From the IMG/VR virus record IMGVR_UViG_3300010885_011634, positions 1 to 64,000 of that record: 64,000 nt of DNA; one strand, given 5' to 3'. The position numbers and the translations under genes were made by a program. Positions 23,652-32,806 of the stretch are shown one piece after another (within the stretch, counting starts at the first letter, position 1; each line of letters begins with the position of its first letter). Below the pieces are notes generated by a model. That model ran no database searches. It had not been told where the DNA came from and saw nothing but the letters and a program-made list of their open reading frames with translations. This DNA comes from a virus.

Positions 23652-24059
23652 ATGATTATTATGGCCAAGTTTCAAAAAAGATTACGAAAATTAGTTACAC
23701 CTCAATCAAACGCTGTTGTAATAGGCCAAGGGTTTGGATACCTACTGGACATTGCAGAACTATTTGATACTGTGTTTGTATTTTCCTGGGACCTGCCTAA
23801 AATTAAAAATAAAAATTTAGTTTATAGAGAAAACTTTGCCGATCTTAATCCGTTAAGCGAAATATCTACAGTATTCATAGACTTAGATCAAATACAACAT
23901 TTGCAGGCTTTATTGCCGGTATGGCTTAAGTGGAAGTCGGTTATACTAATTGAAGGTAACGATGTTATTGGTCGCGAACATTCAAAACCGCTTTACGATA
24001 ATCATTATAGGGCAGTAGAACAGCAAGGCACACATCATATATGGAAATTAAAACAATGA
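23652..24059 (+). CDS. small Rossmann-like protein, 135 aa
   Basis: Starts at ATG 23652, with an alternative ATG at 23661 (MAKFQKRLRK). Basic N-terminus, then alternating strands and helices (AVVIGQGFGYLLDIAEL, TVFVFSWDLP, VFIDLDQIQ, VILIEGNDVIG). It resembles a degenerate methyltransferase-type Rossmann fold without clear cofactor motif. It overlaps the following glycosyltransferase as ATGA. Confidence 0.65.
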   Translation: MIIMAKFQKRLRKLVTPQSNAVVIGQGFGYLLDIAELFDTVFVFSWDLPKIKNKNLVYRENFADLNPLSEISTVFIDLDQIQHLQALLPVWLKWKSVILIEGNDVIGREHSKPLYDNHYRAVEQQGTHHIWKLKQ

Positions 24060-24898
24060 AAATATCAGTGGTAACTACATTTCATCAGGCAGGATACGAT
24101 CAATACGGTAAGCGTATGATAGAAACTTTTATAAAGAATTGGCCAACTGATGTAACATTATATGTGTATGCTGAAGATTGTAATGTAATCGAAACTGCTC
24201 CAAATCTCATTGTAAAAGATTTGCATCAGGCAAGCCCCGCATTAGTTGCATTCAAAGAACGTTGGAAAAATGTTCCAAAAGCAAATGGTGATGTGTCAGC
24301 TGATCCAGTTCGATCTAAAAGAAAAGATGCAGGCAAAGGATTCAAATGGCATGCTATTCGATTTGCTCACAAAGTATATTCGATCTTTGCTTGTGCATCA
24401 GAATGTAATAGTGATGTGCTAGTATGGATGGATGCTGATACTATCTGCCACAGTCCAATTACCATGCAAGATATAGAACGATTAATTCCTCAAAATGTAG
24501 ATTTATGTTATCTTGGAAGAAATGGCAAATATTCAGAATGCGGGTTATATGCAATGAATTTGAAATCACAATCTACATTAAATTTCTTAAAAGAATTTCA
24601 AAGAGTATACGATGATGCTGAACGTGGAATTTTTACATTAGATGAATGGCACGACAGTTACGTATTTGACGCTGTACGAGTTCGAATCTCTGACCTGCAT
24701 CAATTAAATTGGAGTGCAGGCCTACGAGACCTACGACCACACGCTGGCAATTCTGCAGGTGAAGGACATCCGTTAATCAACAGCGAATGGGGTGCGTGGT
24801 TAGATCATCTTAAGGGCGGAAGGAAAAGTCTAGGCAGAAGTAAACGGGAAGATCTTAAAGTTCCAAGAACAGAACCTTATTGGCAACAGTTTCGTTAA
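24056..24898 (+). CDS. glycosyltransferase, GT-A fold with DxD
   Basis: ATG 24056 (ATGA overlap) is preferred to an in-frame start 15 nt upstream. The 280-aa protein opens ISVVTTFHQAGYDQYGKRM and has the DxD in VLVWMDADTICH (about 121-132), with ECGLYAMNL and DEWHDSYVFDAVR later. A nucleotide-sugar transferase is likely. It converges with the next minus gene; the stops share TTAA at 24895-24898. Confidence 0.75.
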   Translation: MKISVVTTFHQAGYDQYGKRMIETFIKNWPTDVTLYVYAEDCNVIETAPNLIVKDLHQASPALVAFKERWKNVPKANGDVSADPVRSKRKDAGKGFKWHAIRFAHKVYSIFACASECNSDVLVWMDADTICHSPITMQDIERLIPQNVDLCYLGRNGKYSECGLYAMNLKSQSTLNFLKEFQRVYDDAERGIFTLDEWHDSYVFDAVRVRISDLHQLNWSAGLRDLRPHAGNSAGEGHPLINSEWGAWLDHLKGGRKSLGRSKREDLKVPRTEPYWQQFR

Positions 24899-25818
24899 AT
24901 GTAACGCTTAAAGAATTGCCATGCTTCGCCTGAACGCAATTCACCAAAGTCCCAATGGCACATAGATAGCCTCTCAATCCAGCCTTGTCTTTCAGGCATA
25001 TCTGGATTTTCTAATTTACTTAGATCTGTATTTGCAACACCAAACGTTTGGCTATGTTGAGGTTGTGGATCTGTAAGGAATGCTGGAATGCCTTCAATTA
25101 AACTAGCAACACTAGGACTACTATTGTACACTACAGTTGCCCATGCATTTTGAAAATCATCAACTAATCTTTCTTTTGTACTTAACGACACATTTTGATG
25201 ATTAATTTTTAATATTTGTTTTATTTTTTTATCACCAGGATGTGCTCTTACAACAATATGCCTGTTGGAATATTGTCTAATTTTATGAATGGTTTGATTC
25301 ATCCAATCAACAGAATTAAGGCCGCGCATACTCCATCCGCCGTTGCGTTGTAAACAAATAAGAATATGGCTGCCTGTTGTGCGATACGGCTTAAGGCTTA
25401 TTCCTAAATTCCTACTAATTTTCTCCCATCTAGCGGGATCAATATCTTTATCAAAATAAAACCCAGTTGTAGGAAAAACACCATCAAAACTATATCTAAG
25501 ATATCTGCGAGTATTTCCAGGGTCTGCATACAAAAATAAATTGCTATCAACAATTAATGATCTTTTGCTGTTGTGTTTTTGTAAATTTACAGCATCTTGT
25601 CTAAGTTGTAAATGCGGCATTGTTTTGCCATGCTCATGTACAAACCCTTGTATTAATGCCACGTCACATGGAATAGCATTCATGCCTCGATGAGCGATTG
25701 CAGTGTCGCCTGACAGGTGTACACCTTGTAAGAAATTATCTAAGATAAGAGGCTTTTCTAGATTATTGTTACCAGGAGGAATGCCACCATAATATGCGAC
25801 TGCTATAAGGTTAGACAT
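24895..25818 (-). CDS. glycosyltransferase-like protein, tandem family member 2
   Basis: A 307-aa member of the five-copy family: IVVRAHPGDKK, the loop VVYNSSPSVASLIEGIPAF and the end CHWDFGELRSGEAW. The N-terminal half differs from the other copies, as expected if each recognises a different acceptor. It overlaps the next family member by 8 nt. Confidence 0.65.
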   Translation of the reverse strand: MSNLIAVAYYGGIPPGNNNLEKPLILDNFLQGVHLSGDTAIAHRGMNAIPCDVALIQGFVHEHGKTMPHLQLRQDAVNLQKHNSKRSLIVDSNLFLYADPGNTRRYLRYSFDGVFPTTGFYFDKDIDPARWEKISRNLGISLKPYRTTGSHILICLQRNGGWSMRGLNSVDWMNQTIHKIRQYSNRHIVVRAHPGDKKIKQILKINHQNVSLSTKERLVDDFQNAWATVVYNSSPSVASLIEGIPAFLTDPQPQHSQTFGVANTDLSKLENPDMPERQGWIERLSMCHWDFGELRSGEAWQFFKRYI

Positions 25819-26908
25819 GATATTTTCTTATAATTTCTACTGCGGTGCCGTCAATTAATTCATCATAGGTAAATTGGCTATAACTTAATACCGCTAACCA
25901 ACTGGCTAAACTTCCTGTATATAAGTTATTCACATCGGCTAACTTATTACGAGTAACTGAATTGCTAACATGTTTATCTAACGTAATAGCAGGGACACCT
26001 GCCCATATAGATTCAGTGGCTGAATTAGAATTAATACTAACTGTACAATAATAATCTTCGTCACGCAAATGTTGATATAAATTTGCTCTTGTTTTTTTAT
26101 TAGTCTTTTCTCTAAACACAATCTTCTTGTCTGTGTATTTTCTTAATTCAGCTTCTACATCGTATTTCCATTTTGCTATATCTACATGGAATATGCCAGC
26201 AGCAAACTGTCCTGGTTCTATAACAAGGATACGATCACCACCTTCTCGCCATGGCCGAGGGAACGATCTAAATACACCTAACCGATCAACAGGAGCATCA
26301 AACATCTTGTTACTGTGTAAGTGATTTCTAACTAGTCTATGCCATTTTTTGTTTGGTTCAATAAAATTAGTATACCCGCTGTCGATAAACCAAAACGGCT
26401 GATTCTGATCAATTTTTGATACTAACAGCCCTTCATTGCCAACTGTATTTCTTAATAAACAATCTTCAGTTACACTATTGAAATTCTTTCGACGAATTAA
26501 GGTAGCTGTTGGGTCTATGTGTAATCCTACACTTTTTACAAAATAATCTTCATTGATATTTTTATATAAATTTAGGATTTTTTCCTCGCCAATTTTATTA
26601 ATAAAATATTCAATGTGAGTCCTAAGATGTTTTCGATAATAGGCTTTTCTTGTGTTCAATAATGTTTTTATTTCTAAAGTGTATGTACGAAGATCTTCCT
26701 CAATCGCTTTGATTAATCGTGCCTTAAATTTAATCTTATGCTTTGGAATATTCTTTTGGAATTTTTTATCATCAGCTTTACTGATCCACCAATTAACTAC
26801 TTCAGTTGTGTGCGTTTCTCTGAAGACAATGTTATTACATACTTCGTGGTGGTCTATTAGACTGTATAAAAAATGCGCGATTTCTTTATCGTTTAGTAAA
26901 AGTTTCAT
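25811..26908 (-). CDS. glycosyltransferase-like protein, tandem family member 3
   Basis: The longest copy, 365 aa, with about 130 extra N-terminal residues that are basic and helical. Family features are present: FWFIDSGYTN, KWHRLVRNHLH, KKIVFREKT, SINSNSATESIWAGVPAITL and YSQFTYDELIDGTAVEI. Its ATG is 2 nt from the stop of member 4. Confidence 0.65.
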   Translation of the reverse strand: MKLLLNDKEIAHFLYSLIDHHEVCNNIVFRETHTTEVVNWWISKADDKKFQKNIPKHKIKFKARLIKAIEEDLRTYTLEIKTLLNTRKAYYRKHLRTHIEYFINKIGEEKILNLYKNINEDYFVKSVGLHIDPTATLIRRKNFNSVTEDCLLRNTVGNEGLLVSKIDQNQPFWFIDSGYTNFIEPNKKWHRLVRNHLHSNKMFDAPVDRLGVFRSFPRPWREGGDRILVIEPGQFAAGIFHVDIAKWKYDVEAELRKYTDKKIVFREKTNKKTRANLYQHLRDEDYYCTVSINSNSATESIWAGVPAITLDKHVSNSVTRNKLADVNNLYTGSLASWLAVLSYSQFTYDELIDGTAVEIIRKYHV

Positions 26909-26909
26909 G

Positions 26910-27683
26910 TTAATATCTTTGAGAGATTTCCCAAGCAGTTCCGTTTAATATTTCTTCTATAGTAAATTGTCCGTATGCAAGATTGCGACACTGTTTTTCA
27001 ATAGTTTCTAAATCTGGTTTGAACGGATTAGATAATTGTGATAGGTCAGTACTTGCTAACGGCGTTGCTGCGCAAGGAACTGAAACAAATGCCGGAACTC
27101 CATACAAAACTGATTCTACAGCCGCAATACTGTTAAAAGCAACAGTAGCATGTACTCCGCTATCAAAGGCATCATAAATTGTGTAGCCTTGATTGCGTTC
27201 ACTCCGTGCTCCTTTGACTCGCACCTCAATAGGTAAATTACTGTATTTTTTTATTTCAGCGGTTGTAGTAGATACCCATGTGTCATAATCGTGCCCATAA
27301 TATCTACAGGCTTTTGGATTAGGCAATACTAATAAAATCTTTTTATTATAATTCTTCCACCCTGTCCATTTTAGTCTAGGATCTTGTTTGAGTAAGTTAT
27401 TCCAACGATCTGCTGGAACATCTCTAATAACGTCATGTTGATTTGCATTTTTTACAACACGATGCCAAATCTTTTTTCCACTAGAATTGCCAACACTTGG
27501 AAAATTGCCTAGGTATCCAGTATCGATATAATAAAAATCTCTATTAGCTTCGATGCATCTCTGAACATGATCTTTTTTAATCACACCTCTGACTACTAAA
27601 GGTTTAGTAACTTCGGCAGGCTCACCTGTACAGGCATTCTTAGATCCAACAACTAGGGATTCTTCTAACGATAATTCTTTCAT
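26910..27683 (-). CDS. glycosyltransferase-like protein, tandem family member 4
   Basis: A 257-aa copy, closest to member 5. Shared features are DFYYIDTGYLGN, KIWHRVVKN, VAFNSIAAVESVLYGVPAF and YGQFTIEEILNGTAWEI. It overlaps member 5 by 4 nt, consistent with local duplication. Confidence 0.68.
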   Translation of the reverse strand: MKELSLEESLVVGSKNACTGEPAEVTKPLVVRGVIKKDHVQRCIEANRDFYYIDTGYLGNFPSVGNSSGKKIWHRVVKNANQHDVIRDVPADRWNNLLKQDPRLKWTGWKNYNKKILLVLPNPKACRYYGHDYDTWVSTTTAEIKKYSNLPIEVRVKGARSERNQGYTIYDAFDSGVHATVAFNSIAAVESVLYGVPAFVSVPCAATPLASTDLSQLSNPFKPDLETIEKQCRNLAYGQFTIEEILNGTAWEISQRY

Positions 27684-28483
27684 GTATTTTCCAATATTGA
27701 TTTAGCCTTGCCGTTTTTTAATTCACTAATGTGAAATTGGCCATATGCTAAATGACTCGCCCATGCAACTAATTTATCACTATCTGCATAGTACGGAGTT
27801 TCTATTTGACTTAAATCCTGTAATGCTACAGGACTTGCTGCGTTGGCAGGTGCTAGTGTAAATGCTGGAATGCCATGAAATATACTTTCAACGGCTGCTA
27901 CACTATTAAATGTTACCAAAGCAAATACATCTTTATCAAGAGCATTCTGTAAGGTATCAGTAGCAATGCGGTCAATTCTATTTGCAGCTCGTTCTCTAAC
28001 TTCAACAGGTCGATCGGTATACTGTTTAATAGTATTAACGGTATCTTCTACCCACTGATCTAAATCAACACCATAAAACTTACAAGGTTTTTCATCAGGT
28101 TTGGCAACTAATATCTTACGACCAGTTTTTCGCCACGGCTTAAATTTTTTATTAAATGATAGAAAACGATCAGAAGGTCGCGGAATAATTTCACCATGCT
28201 GTAAATCATTCTTTACAATGCGATGCCAGTATTTCCAACCGTTGGGGTTAGCTGGTGTTCGATCGTTTCCAAAATAACCCGAATCGATATAATAAAAATC
28301 GCGGCCATCTTTCCAGCAACGTTTCATTATTTTGTGTTTAAGAATTCCCCGTAACACAATGGGGTTATTTGACGTATCGTAAATAAAATCTTCAGTATCA
28401 ATAGTTTGCTCACCACAGCCGCTAGCAAACATATTCACATACTCGTCATTATTTCCCTTGCTTAGGAAAATCCATTTACTCAT
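27680..28483 (-). CDS. glycosyltransferase-like protein, tandem family member 5
   Basis: A 267-aa copy with DFYYIDSGYFGN, KYWHRIVKND, RPVEVRERAAN, VTFNSVAAVESIFHGIPAF and YGQFHISELKNGKA. It overlaps the upstream glycosyltransferase by 4 nt. The strong match to member 4 shows recent common origin. Confidence 0.68.
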   Translation of the reverse strand: MSKWIFLSKGNNDEYVNMFASGCGEQTIDTEDFIYDTSNNPIVLRGILKHKIMKRCWKDGRDFYYIDSGYFGNDRTPANPNGWKYWHRIVKNDLQHGEIIPRPSDRFLSFNKKFKPWRKTGRKILVAKPDEKPCKFYGVDLDQWVEDTVNTIKQYTDRPVEVRERAANRIDRIATDTLQNALDKDVFALVTFNSVAAVESIFHGIPAFTLAPANAASPVALQDLSQIETPYYADSDKLVAWASHLAYGQFHISELKNGKAKSILENT

Positions 28484-29157
28484 AGATTGCGCTGTAAACA
28501 GTAGTCTGTATATATGCGCTCACGGTGCCACTCATCGCCCATTGGCGTAGTAGCAAAATCATGGAAACTTGGAGTACCTAAGGTGTAATGTAATAATTTT
28601 GCTTCCGGATTAGCACCAAATTCATCTGGTAGCCAATTCCATACATTAGGTAATTCGCCAATCAAGTCATCAGTAAGCCAAGTAAATCTATGTACTTGTG
28701 CACCGGTGGCATTTTGTACAAATTCTGGAGTTACTGCTTTGTTAGCTTCGTGACCGCAATTCCAAAGTATTACACTTGACCAATTTTTACGAGGATAATT
28801 TTCGTTTTTAGAACCAAGATATTTTTCTGTTAGTTTAGTTTGATAATCGTGTTTAACTACCATGACTGCTTTACTGTCGTCACGCAGTGCCCATAACTTC
28901 TCAATATCGTCACGCACTAACATATCGCCGTCCATAAAGATTGCCCAACCGTTATATTCCATTAAGTGTGGAACAAGAAAACGACTGTAGATAAATTGAT
29001 TACTGCCGTCTGTGTGACCTTCTTCATAGTCTTGTAAATTATTCAATGCCAACGCTGTAAATGCTATTGGCTTGCTTGAATGTCTAATAATACTATTTGC
29101 GCATACATGGTATGCTATTGCTTCGCGGGGATCAAACCCAATAAAAACTCTAATCAT
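28480..29157 (-). CDS. glycosyltransferase, GT8-like
   Basis: ATG 29157 overlaps the previous stop (ATGA) and is preferred to a longer frame. The 225-aa protein opens IRVFIGFDPREAIAYHVCA and has the DxD in WAIFMDGDMLVRDD (about 79-92), then SSVILWNCGH and LHYTLGTPSFHD. It fits GT-A transferases that use UDP-sugars. Context: first enzyme after the nucleotidyltransferase-cupin fusion. Confidence 0.78.
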   Translation of the reverse strand: MIRVFIGFDPREAIAYHVCANSIIRHSSKPIAFTALALNNLQDYEEGHTDGSNQFIYSRFLVPHLMEYNGWAIFMDGDMLVRDDIEKLWALRDDSKAVMVVKHDYQTKLTEKYLGSKNENYPRKNWSSVILWNCGHEANKAVTPEFVQNATGAQVHRFTWLTDDLIGELPNVWNWLPDEFGANPEAKLLHYTLGTPSFHDFATTPMGDEWHRERIYTDYCLQRNL

Positions 29158-29909
29158 TCTCTTTCTATGTCCTCTTCGATACATTGTGCGCCGTATTGTA
29201 TTTCTACAATTTTAACAGGAACATCCCACGGGTTTGATAATTGGTGCCATTCACCAACTGGAACTCTATATTCTTGATGCTTCTCTAAAACTTTTCCAGA
29301 CAACATATATCCGCTGTTAAGTCGACTAGCCACGCTCGCTATACCGTCACTAACAATCCAATATTCTGCTCTTAGATAATGTCGTTGCATTGATAATTTT
29401 TGACCAGGATTAACTGTAAGTTCTTTTACTTTCATGCCCGGTACTTCGTGAAGCACTCGATAATAGCCCCACGGTCGTTCAATTTTAGGTGCTTTCCATT
29501 CTTGTAAAATCCAGCTACTACTATTCTTTTTATTCTCGCCACCGACACCAAATACAAATTCAACACCAAGCTCTGTCATTTCTGGAATATTATCAGCTGT
29601 GCGATCGCCGCCATTAGCAAATATAATATGGTGATTTGGATACATTAATTTAACATTACGTATTGCCTCAATTGCATGATTATCAGTATCGTTGAATAAT
29701 ATACAATGGTCTACTGCTTTAAGATTTTGAATAATATCGATACGTTCAGTACTTGGCATGAACTCCCGGCCTTTCTTTCTACGTAGCCAGTCGTCAGAGT
29801 TCACTCCTACTACTAAAATATCTCCAAGTTCTCGTGCGGCATTAATATAAGAAATATGCCCGGAATGTAAGGGATCAAACCCGCCGGTTATAAGTACAAT
29901 GGTTTTCAT
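29154..29909 (-). CDS. cytidylyltransferase-type nucleotidyltransferase fused to a cupin
   Basis: A 251-aa two-domain protein. Residues 1-135 are a RfaE2/TagD-like nucleotidyltransferase with the HxGH site as HSGH (15-18) and the distal STERIDI motif. Residues about 143-251 form a cupin (RPWGYYRVL, PGQKLSMQRHYLRAEYWIV, YRVPVGEWHQLSNPW) like the C-terminal part of GDP-mannose pyrophosphorylase/mannose isomerase proteins. It may activate a sugar phosphate and bind or isomerise the product. A late box sits 6 nt upstream of the ATG. Confidence 0.8.
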   Translation of the reverse strand: MKTIVLITGGFDPLHSGHISYINAARELGDILVVGVNSDDWLRRKKGREFMPSTERIDIIQNLKAVDHCILFNDTDNHAIEAIRNVKLMYPNHHIIFANGGDRTADNIPEMTELGVEFVFGVGGENKKNSSSWILQEWKAPKIERPWGYYRVLHEVPGMKVKELTVNPGQKLSMQRHYLRAEYWIVSDGIASVASRLNSGYMLSGKVLEKHQEYRVPVGEWHQLSNPWDVPVKIVEIQYGAQCIEEDIERE

Positions 29910-29914
29910 GCAGA

Positions 29915-29922
29915 TATTTATC
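29915..29922 (-). promoter_or_regulatory. T4-type late promoter, GATAAATA, leaderless
   Basis: Last A at 29915, 6 nt before ATG 29909. The box lies in a near-palindrome CAGATATTTATCTG (29911-29924). Confidence 0.7.
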
Positions 29923-29941
29923 TGCGTAGATTACTCAATAA

Positions 29942-30397
29942 TTAAAGACTGGCGTCTTCTAATCCGGCTGTTCTTAGTTTAACAATATTTGATACTTGCC
30001 ATTGCTTAATGTCAAGTGCTTTGATAATTCCCAACCACTTATTTCTAAGTAGTGCGAAATCGTTGATAATTTTTTCAAAGTCTACAACGTCAGCTTCGCC
30101 TTCTACAAACTTTTCACAGTCTCTAGAAGACAAAGCTCGTTGATAGTTTTCTAAATACTTTCGAAAATGCTGACTACGAAGGCGTCTTAGTTCAATGTTT
30201 AGATATTCTAAAATACCTTCAATTTCTTGAAGCTGATTAAATCGGTTCTCAACAATACCTGGCATATTTGCCGATATCTTTTCTAAACTACCGGATACTT
30301 TGCAATCAAATTTTGCTTGAATTAATTCAGCTTCATAGAATGCTACTGCATCTGGTATGTTTGAAATGTCTTTTGAAACCTTATCGTACCAGTTCAT
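29942..30397 (-). CDS. uvsY: UvsY-like recombination mediator (probable)
   Basis: A 151-aa helical protein located two genes after uvsX. The C-terminal part (LGIIKALDIKQWQVSNIVKL and following) follows the pattern of UvsY helices, and the length is close to T4 UvsY (137 aa). UvsY loads UvsX onto gp32-coated ssDNA. It overlaps the small acidic gene by 4 nt (ATGA). Confidence 0.65.
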   Translation of the reverse strand: MNWYDKVSKDISNIPDAVAFYEAELIQAKFDCKVSGSLEKISANMPGIVENRFNQLQEIEGILEYLNIELRRLRSQHFRKYLENYQRALSSRDCEKFVEGEADVVDFEKIINDFALLRNKWLGIIKALDIKQWQVSNIVKLRTAGLEDASL

Positions 30398-30633
30398 TCG
30401 TCCTCTTCTTCATATCCATAATCTGGTTCATCTTCTACTTCTTCACCGTCAATAGCATATTCAATAGCTTCGTCGAGATACGAATCAACCCCTCTTAAGC
30501 CATCTAATACACTATCTTTAATGCCGTGGTCTACTAGTGCGTTAACAAAGTCGGCGGCGGTATCTTTTCTATATTTCTCTGGAATATGTTCAACTACTAT
30601 AATCCAAATATCGGTGATTAATTCTTCTTTCAT
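30394..30633 (-). CDS. small acidic protein after UvsX, 79 aa
   Basis: A helical 79-aa protein with a very acidic C-terminus (EEVEDEPDYGYEEEDE). It overlaps uvsX and the UvsY-like gene by 4 nt each, so it is produced with the recombination proteins. Function unknown; the acidic tail resembles protein-protein interaction tails such as that of gp32. Confidence 0.75.
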   Translation of the reverse strand: MKEELITDIWIIVVEHIPEKYRKDTAADFVNALVDHGIKDSVLDGLRGVDSYLDEAIEYAIDGEEVEDEPDYGYEEEDE

Positions 30634-31709
30634 TCATGGGTCTCCAAGTCTGGTTCAACATTTGTAGTTATCTCAGAATTGGTTTTTTCACCGTGTTTAG
30701 AAATGTCTGCCATTACAATATCTAACCCGTCTTTCTCGTTACGTTCCCATGCCTTGCGGAATTGTTTGATAACCTCACCATCTTCTGTAGTATATACTAG
30801 GCTGTTACCTTCTTTCTTGAGCATACCTTTAGCTTCAAACAAGTCGACTAATCCACTATATGGACTCATACCTGTTTCATAAGGAATTTCAACCTGTACA
30901 CTTTCAAACGGTTTAGCATAACGTGTTTTCATAATCTTACAGGCTGCACGAATACCTTGTACAGTTGTAGTCTTATTACCATCAGCATCAAGTTTCAATT
31001 TTAATTTACGCATAGCAACAACAATTGAACTTGCGTAAATGAAACCTTGTCCGCCACTGATCTTATCATCTGGATCAAACATATCTTGACTTGCGTATGT
31101 ATGATTGGTACATACCATGCCTATATTGTAACTACCAAACATATTAACGCAATTACGAACAAGTGCTGTCAATGCTTTGGGTTTACGACCCATGTCACCT
31201 TTCAAATCGCCTGCTTGGAATTGATTAATGTCAGTCGGTGTTAGCAACATACCCAAGCTATCAATGACAAACAATACTTTAGGACGATCAGTTTCATCCA
31301 TTGTTTTGTATTCTGCAATAAACTCTGTAATAGTCTTTGCTACATCGTCGATCATAGCCATATTAAGTTTTAACAACTTATCTGGACTTGTATCAACGCC
31401 AAGAGCGTGTAACCATGCTTCGTCTAGCGCATTTTCTGTATCAATTAAGATAGGGTAAATGCCTTGTGCTTGTGCGTTTTTAACTAGGTTGCCTGAACAG
31501 ATAAAACTCTTACCTGCACCAGATTCGCCAGCGAATACCGTTACTTTACCAAGAGGAATGCCACGATTAAAATCGCCACTAATTAGATAGTTTAATGCGA
31601 AGTTATTTGTGCTGACCCAATCTGTTGGATCATTAAAGCCAATACTAAGTCCTTCAATAGACTTTGTGATTGACTTTCTAAATTTAGAAATATCAAATGC
31701 TTTTGCCAT
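30630..31709 (-). CDS. uvsX: UvsX RecA-like recombinase
   Basis: A 359-aa recombinase: Walker A GESGAGKS (61-68), Walker B VLFVID (145-150) and DNA-binding loop region QFQAGDLKGDMGRK. It forms filaments on ssDNA and drives strand exchange for recombination-dependent replication. It lies downstream of gp32, separated by a hairpin, and its start is preceded by a GGCATA motif also repeated in the gp32 leader. Confidence 0.95.
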   Translation of the reverse strand: MAKAFDISKFRKSITKSIEGLSIGFNDPTDWVSTNNFALNYLISGDFNRGIPLGKVTVFAGESGAGKSFICSGNLVKNAQAQGIYPILIDTENALDEAWLHALGVDTSPDKLLKLNMAMIDDVAKTITEFIAEYKTMDETDRPKVLFVIDSLGMLLTPTDINQFQAGDLKGDMGRKPKALTALVRNCVNMFGSYNIGMVCTNHTYASQDMFDPDDKISGGQGFIYASSIVVAMRKLKLKLDADGNKTTTVQGIRAACKIMKTRYAKPFESVQVEIPYETGMSPYSGLVDLFEAKGMLKKEGNSLVYTTEDGEVIKQFRKAWERNEKDGLDIVMADISKHGEKTNSEITTNVEPDLETHE

Positions 31710-31729
31710 ATTATTATGCCCTGTTGAGA

Positions 31730-31757
31730 ATAGAGCGTGAGTTCCCCCACGCTCTAT
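31730..31757 (-). terminator. 10-bp perfect hairpin between gp32 and uvsX
   Basis: ATAGAGCGTG (31730-31739) pairs perfectly with CACGCTCTAT (31748-31757) around 8 nt. There is no T tract on the minus strand, so it may attenuate, stabilise the gp32 mRNA end or allow partial read-through into uvsX. Confidence 0.6.
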
Positions 31758-31766
31758 AGTTTAGTC

Positions 31767-32750
31767 TTATTGCTTTTGACGATTGCGAATCATGGCAAGG
31801 ATGTCTTGCGCACGACTGTTATCACCTGCTGGTGCCGCTGTAGCATCTTCAACTTGTGGTTTTGGAGTTACCAAAGCCGCTGGAGCATCTTCTGCATCTT
31901 CATCAACTGGAGCAGCTTTAACTGCTGCCGGTTTATTAGGATCACCTGTTGCTGAACTTAAACCTGCTGGTTTGAAATACTGACCCCAACGTTCGAGATC
32001 ATATGCTTCACCATCAACTGATGCTTCAAACATTTCCTTCATAACTTTCAACTCAACGTCTGTTGGTTTCTTAGGTAGGAAGTCTGACAAGTTAAACAAT
32101 TCATGACTTGCTAGTGCTGCTGTTTCAACTTCGCTTAAAGCACGTTCACGACGTGACCATTTACTTGTTGAATAGTCAGCAAAGCCACCTTTCGATGTCT
32201 TAGCAATACGGAAGTCTACACCCTTTAGGTAGTCAGTTGGCAATTCATCTAACTCAGGATCCATCAATGCTGAACGGATAATTTGATAGATTTGAGGACC
32301 AATAATAAATCTACGGATTGGGTTTTCTGGTTTCTTATCTTCACCAATTGGATCTTCTACTACAAAGCCTTGGAAAATGTATGAACGTTTTTTCCAATAC
32401 TTACGACCCATTTCTTCTAAACTTTTATCTTTGAACCAACTACGCACTTCTGACAAGATTGGACAAACTGAACCATCGTTGTACATTTCCACGCATGGAA
32501 CTTGCACTTGTACTGGGCGTGAATCTGTTTCACCTTTAATGCCAGCAAATGGTAGTTTGATCATTGCACGTTCTACCCAAAAGAATGTGTTATTGGTATT
32601 ACCGTCAGGAAGTAAACGGATAACCGCTTCTTTGCCTTCTTGCATGTTCCAGTGTGGGTAAATTGCGTTGTCGCCGCCGCCTGTTGATTGTCCTGTGGAC
32701 TTTGTTTGTGCTTCTTGAAGTTTCGCACGAATTTCTGCTAATGTTGCCAT
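31767..32750 (-). CDS. 32: single-stranded DNA-binding protein, gp32-like
   Basis: A 327-aa protein with the gp32 layout: a short basic N-terminal region for cooperativity, the OB-fold core with the zinc-region Cys pair (QVPCVEMYNDGSVCPILSE) and an Ala/Pro-rich acidic linker ending in a short C-terminal helix (ILAMIRNRQK). It coats ssDNA in replication, recombination and repair. Only two Cys are seen in the core, fewer than in T4. AGGAGG precedes the ATG. Confidence 0.92.
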   Translation of the reverse strand: MATLAEIRAKLQEAQTKSTGQSTGGGDNAIYPHWNMQEGKEAVIRLLPDGNTNNTFFWVERAMIKLPFAGIKGETDSRPVQVQVPCVEMYNDGSVCPILSEVRSWFKDKSLEEMGRKYWKKRSYIFQGFVVEDPIGEDKKPENPIRRFIIGPQIYQIIRSALMDPELDELPTDYLKGVDFRIAKTSKGGFADYSTSKWSRRERALSEVETAALASHELFNLSDFLPKKPTDVELKVMKEMFEASVDGEAYDLERWGQYFKPAGLSSATGDPNKPAAVKAAPVDEDAEDAPAALVTPKPQVEDATAAPAGDNSRAQDILAMIRNRQKQ

Positions 32751-32754
32751 TTTA

Positions 32755-32790
32755 TATGCCTCCTATGTTATGCCTAAAATGTTTTATGCC
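32755..32790 (-). promoter_or_regulatory. gp32 leader with three GGCATA repeats
   Basis: In the predicted 50-nt leader, GGCATA occurs at 32790-32785, 32774-32769 and 32760-32755, the last next to the AGGAGG ribosome site. A fourth copy precedes uvsX (31720-31715). T4 gp32 represses its own translation by binding its leader, so an operator role is plausible. Confidence 0.5.
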
Positions 32791-32806
32791 TTGTACGCAT
32801 ATTGTT

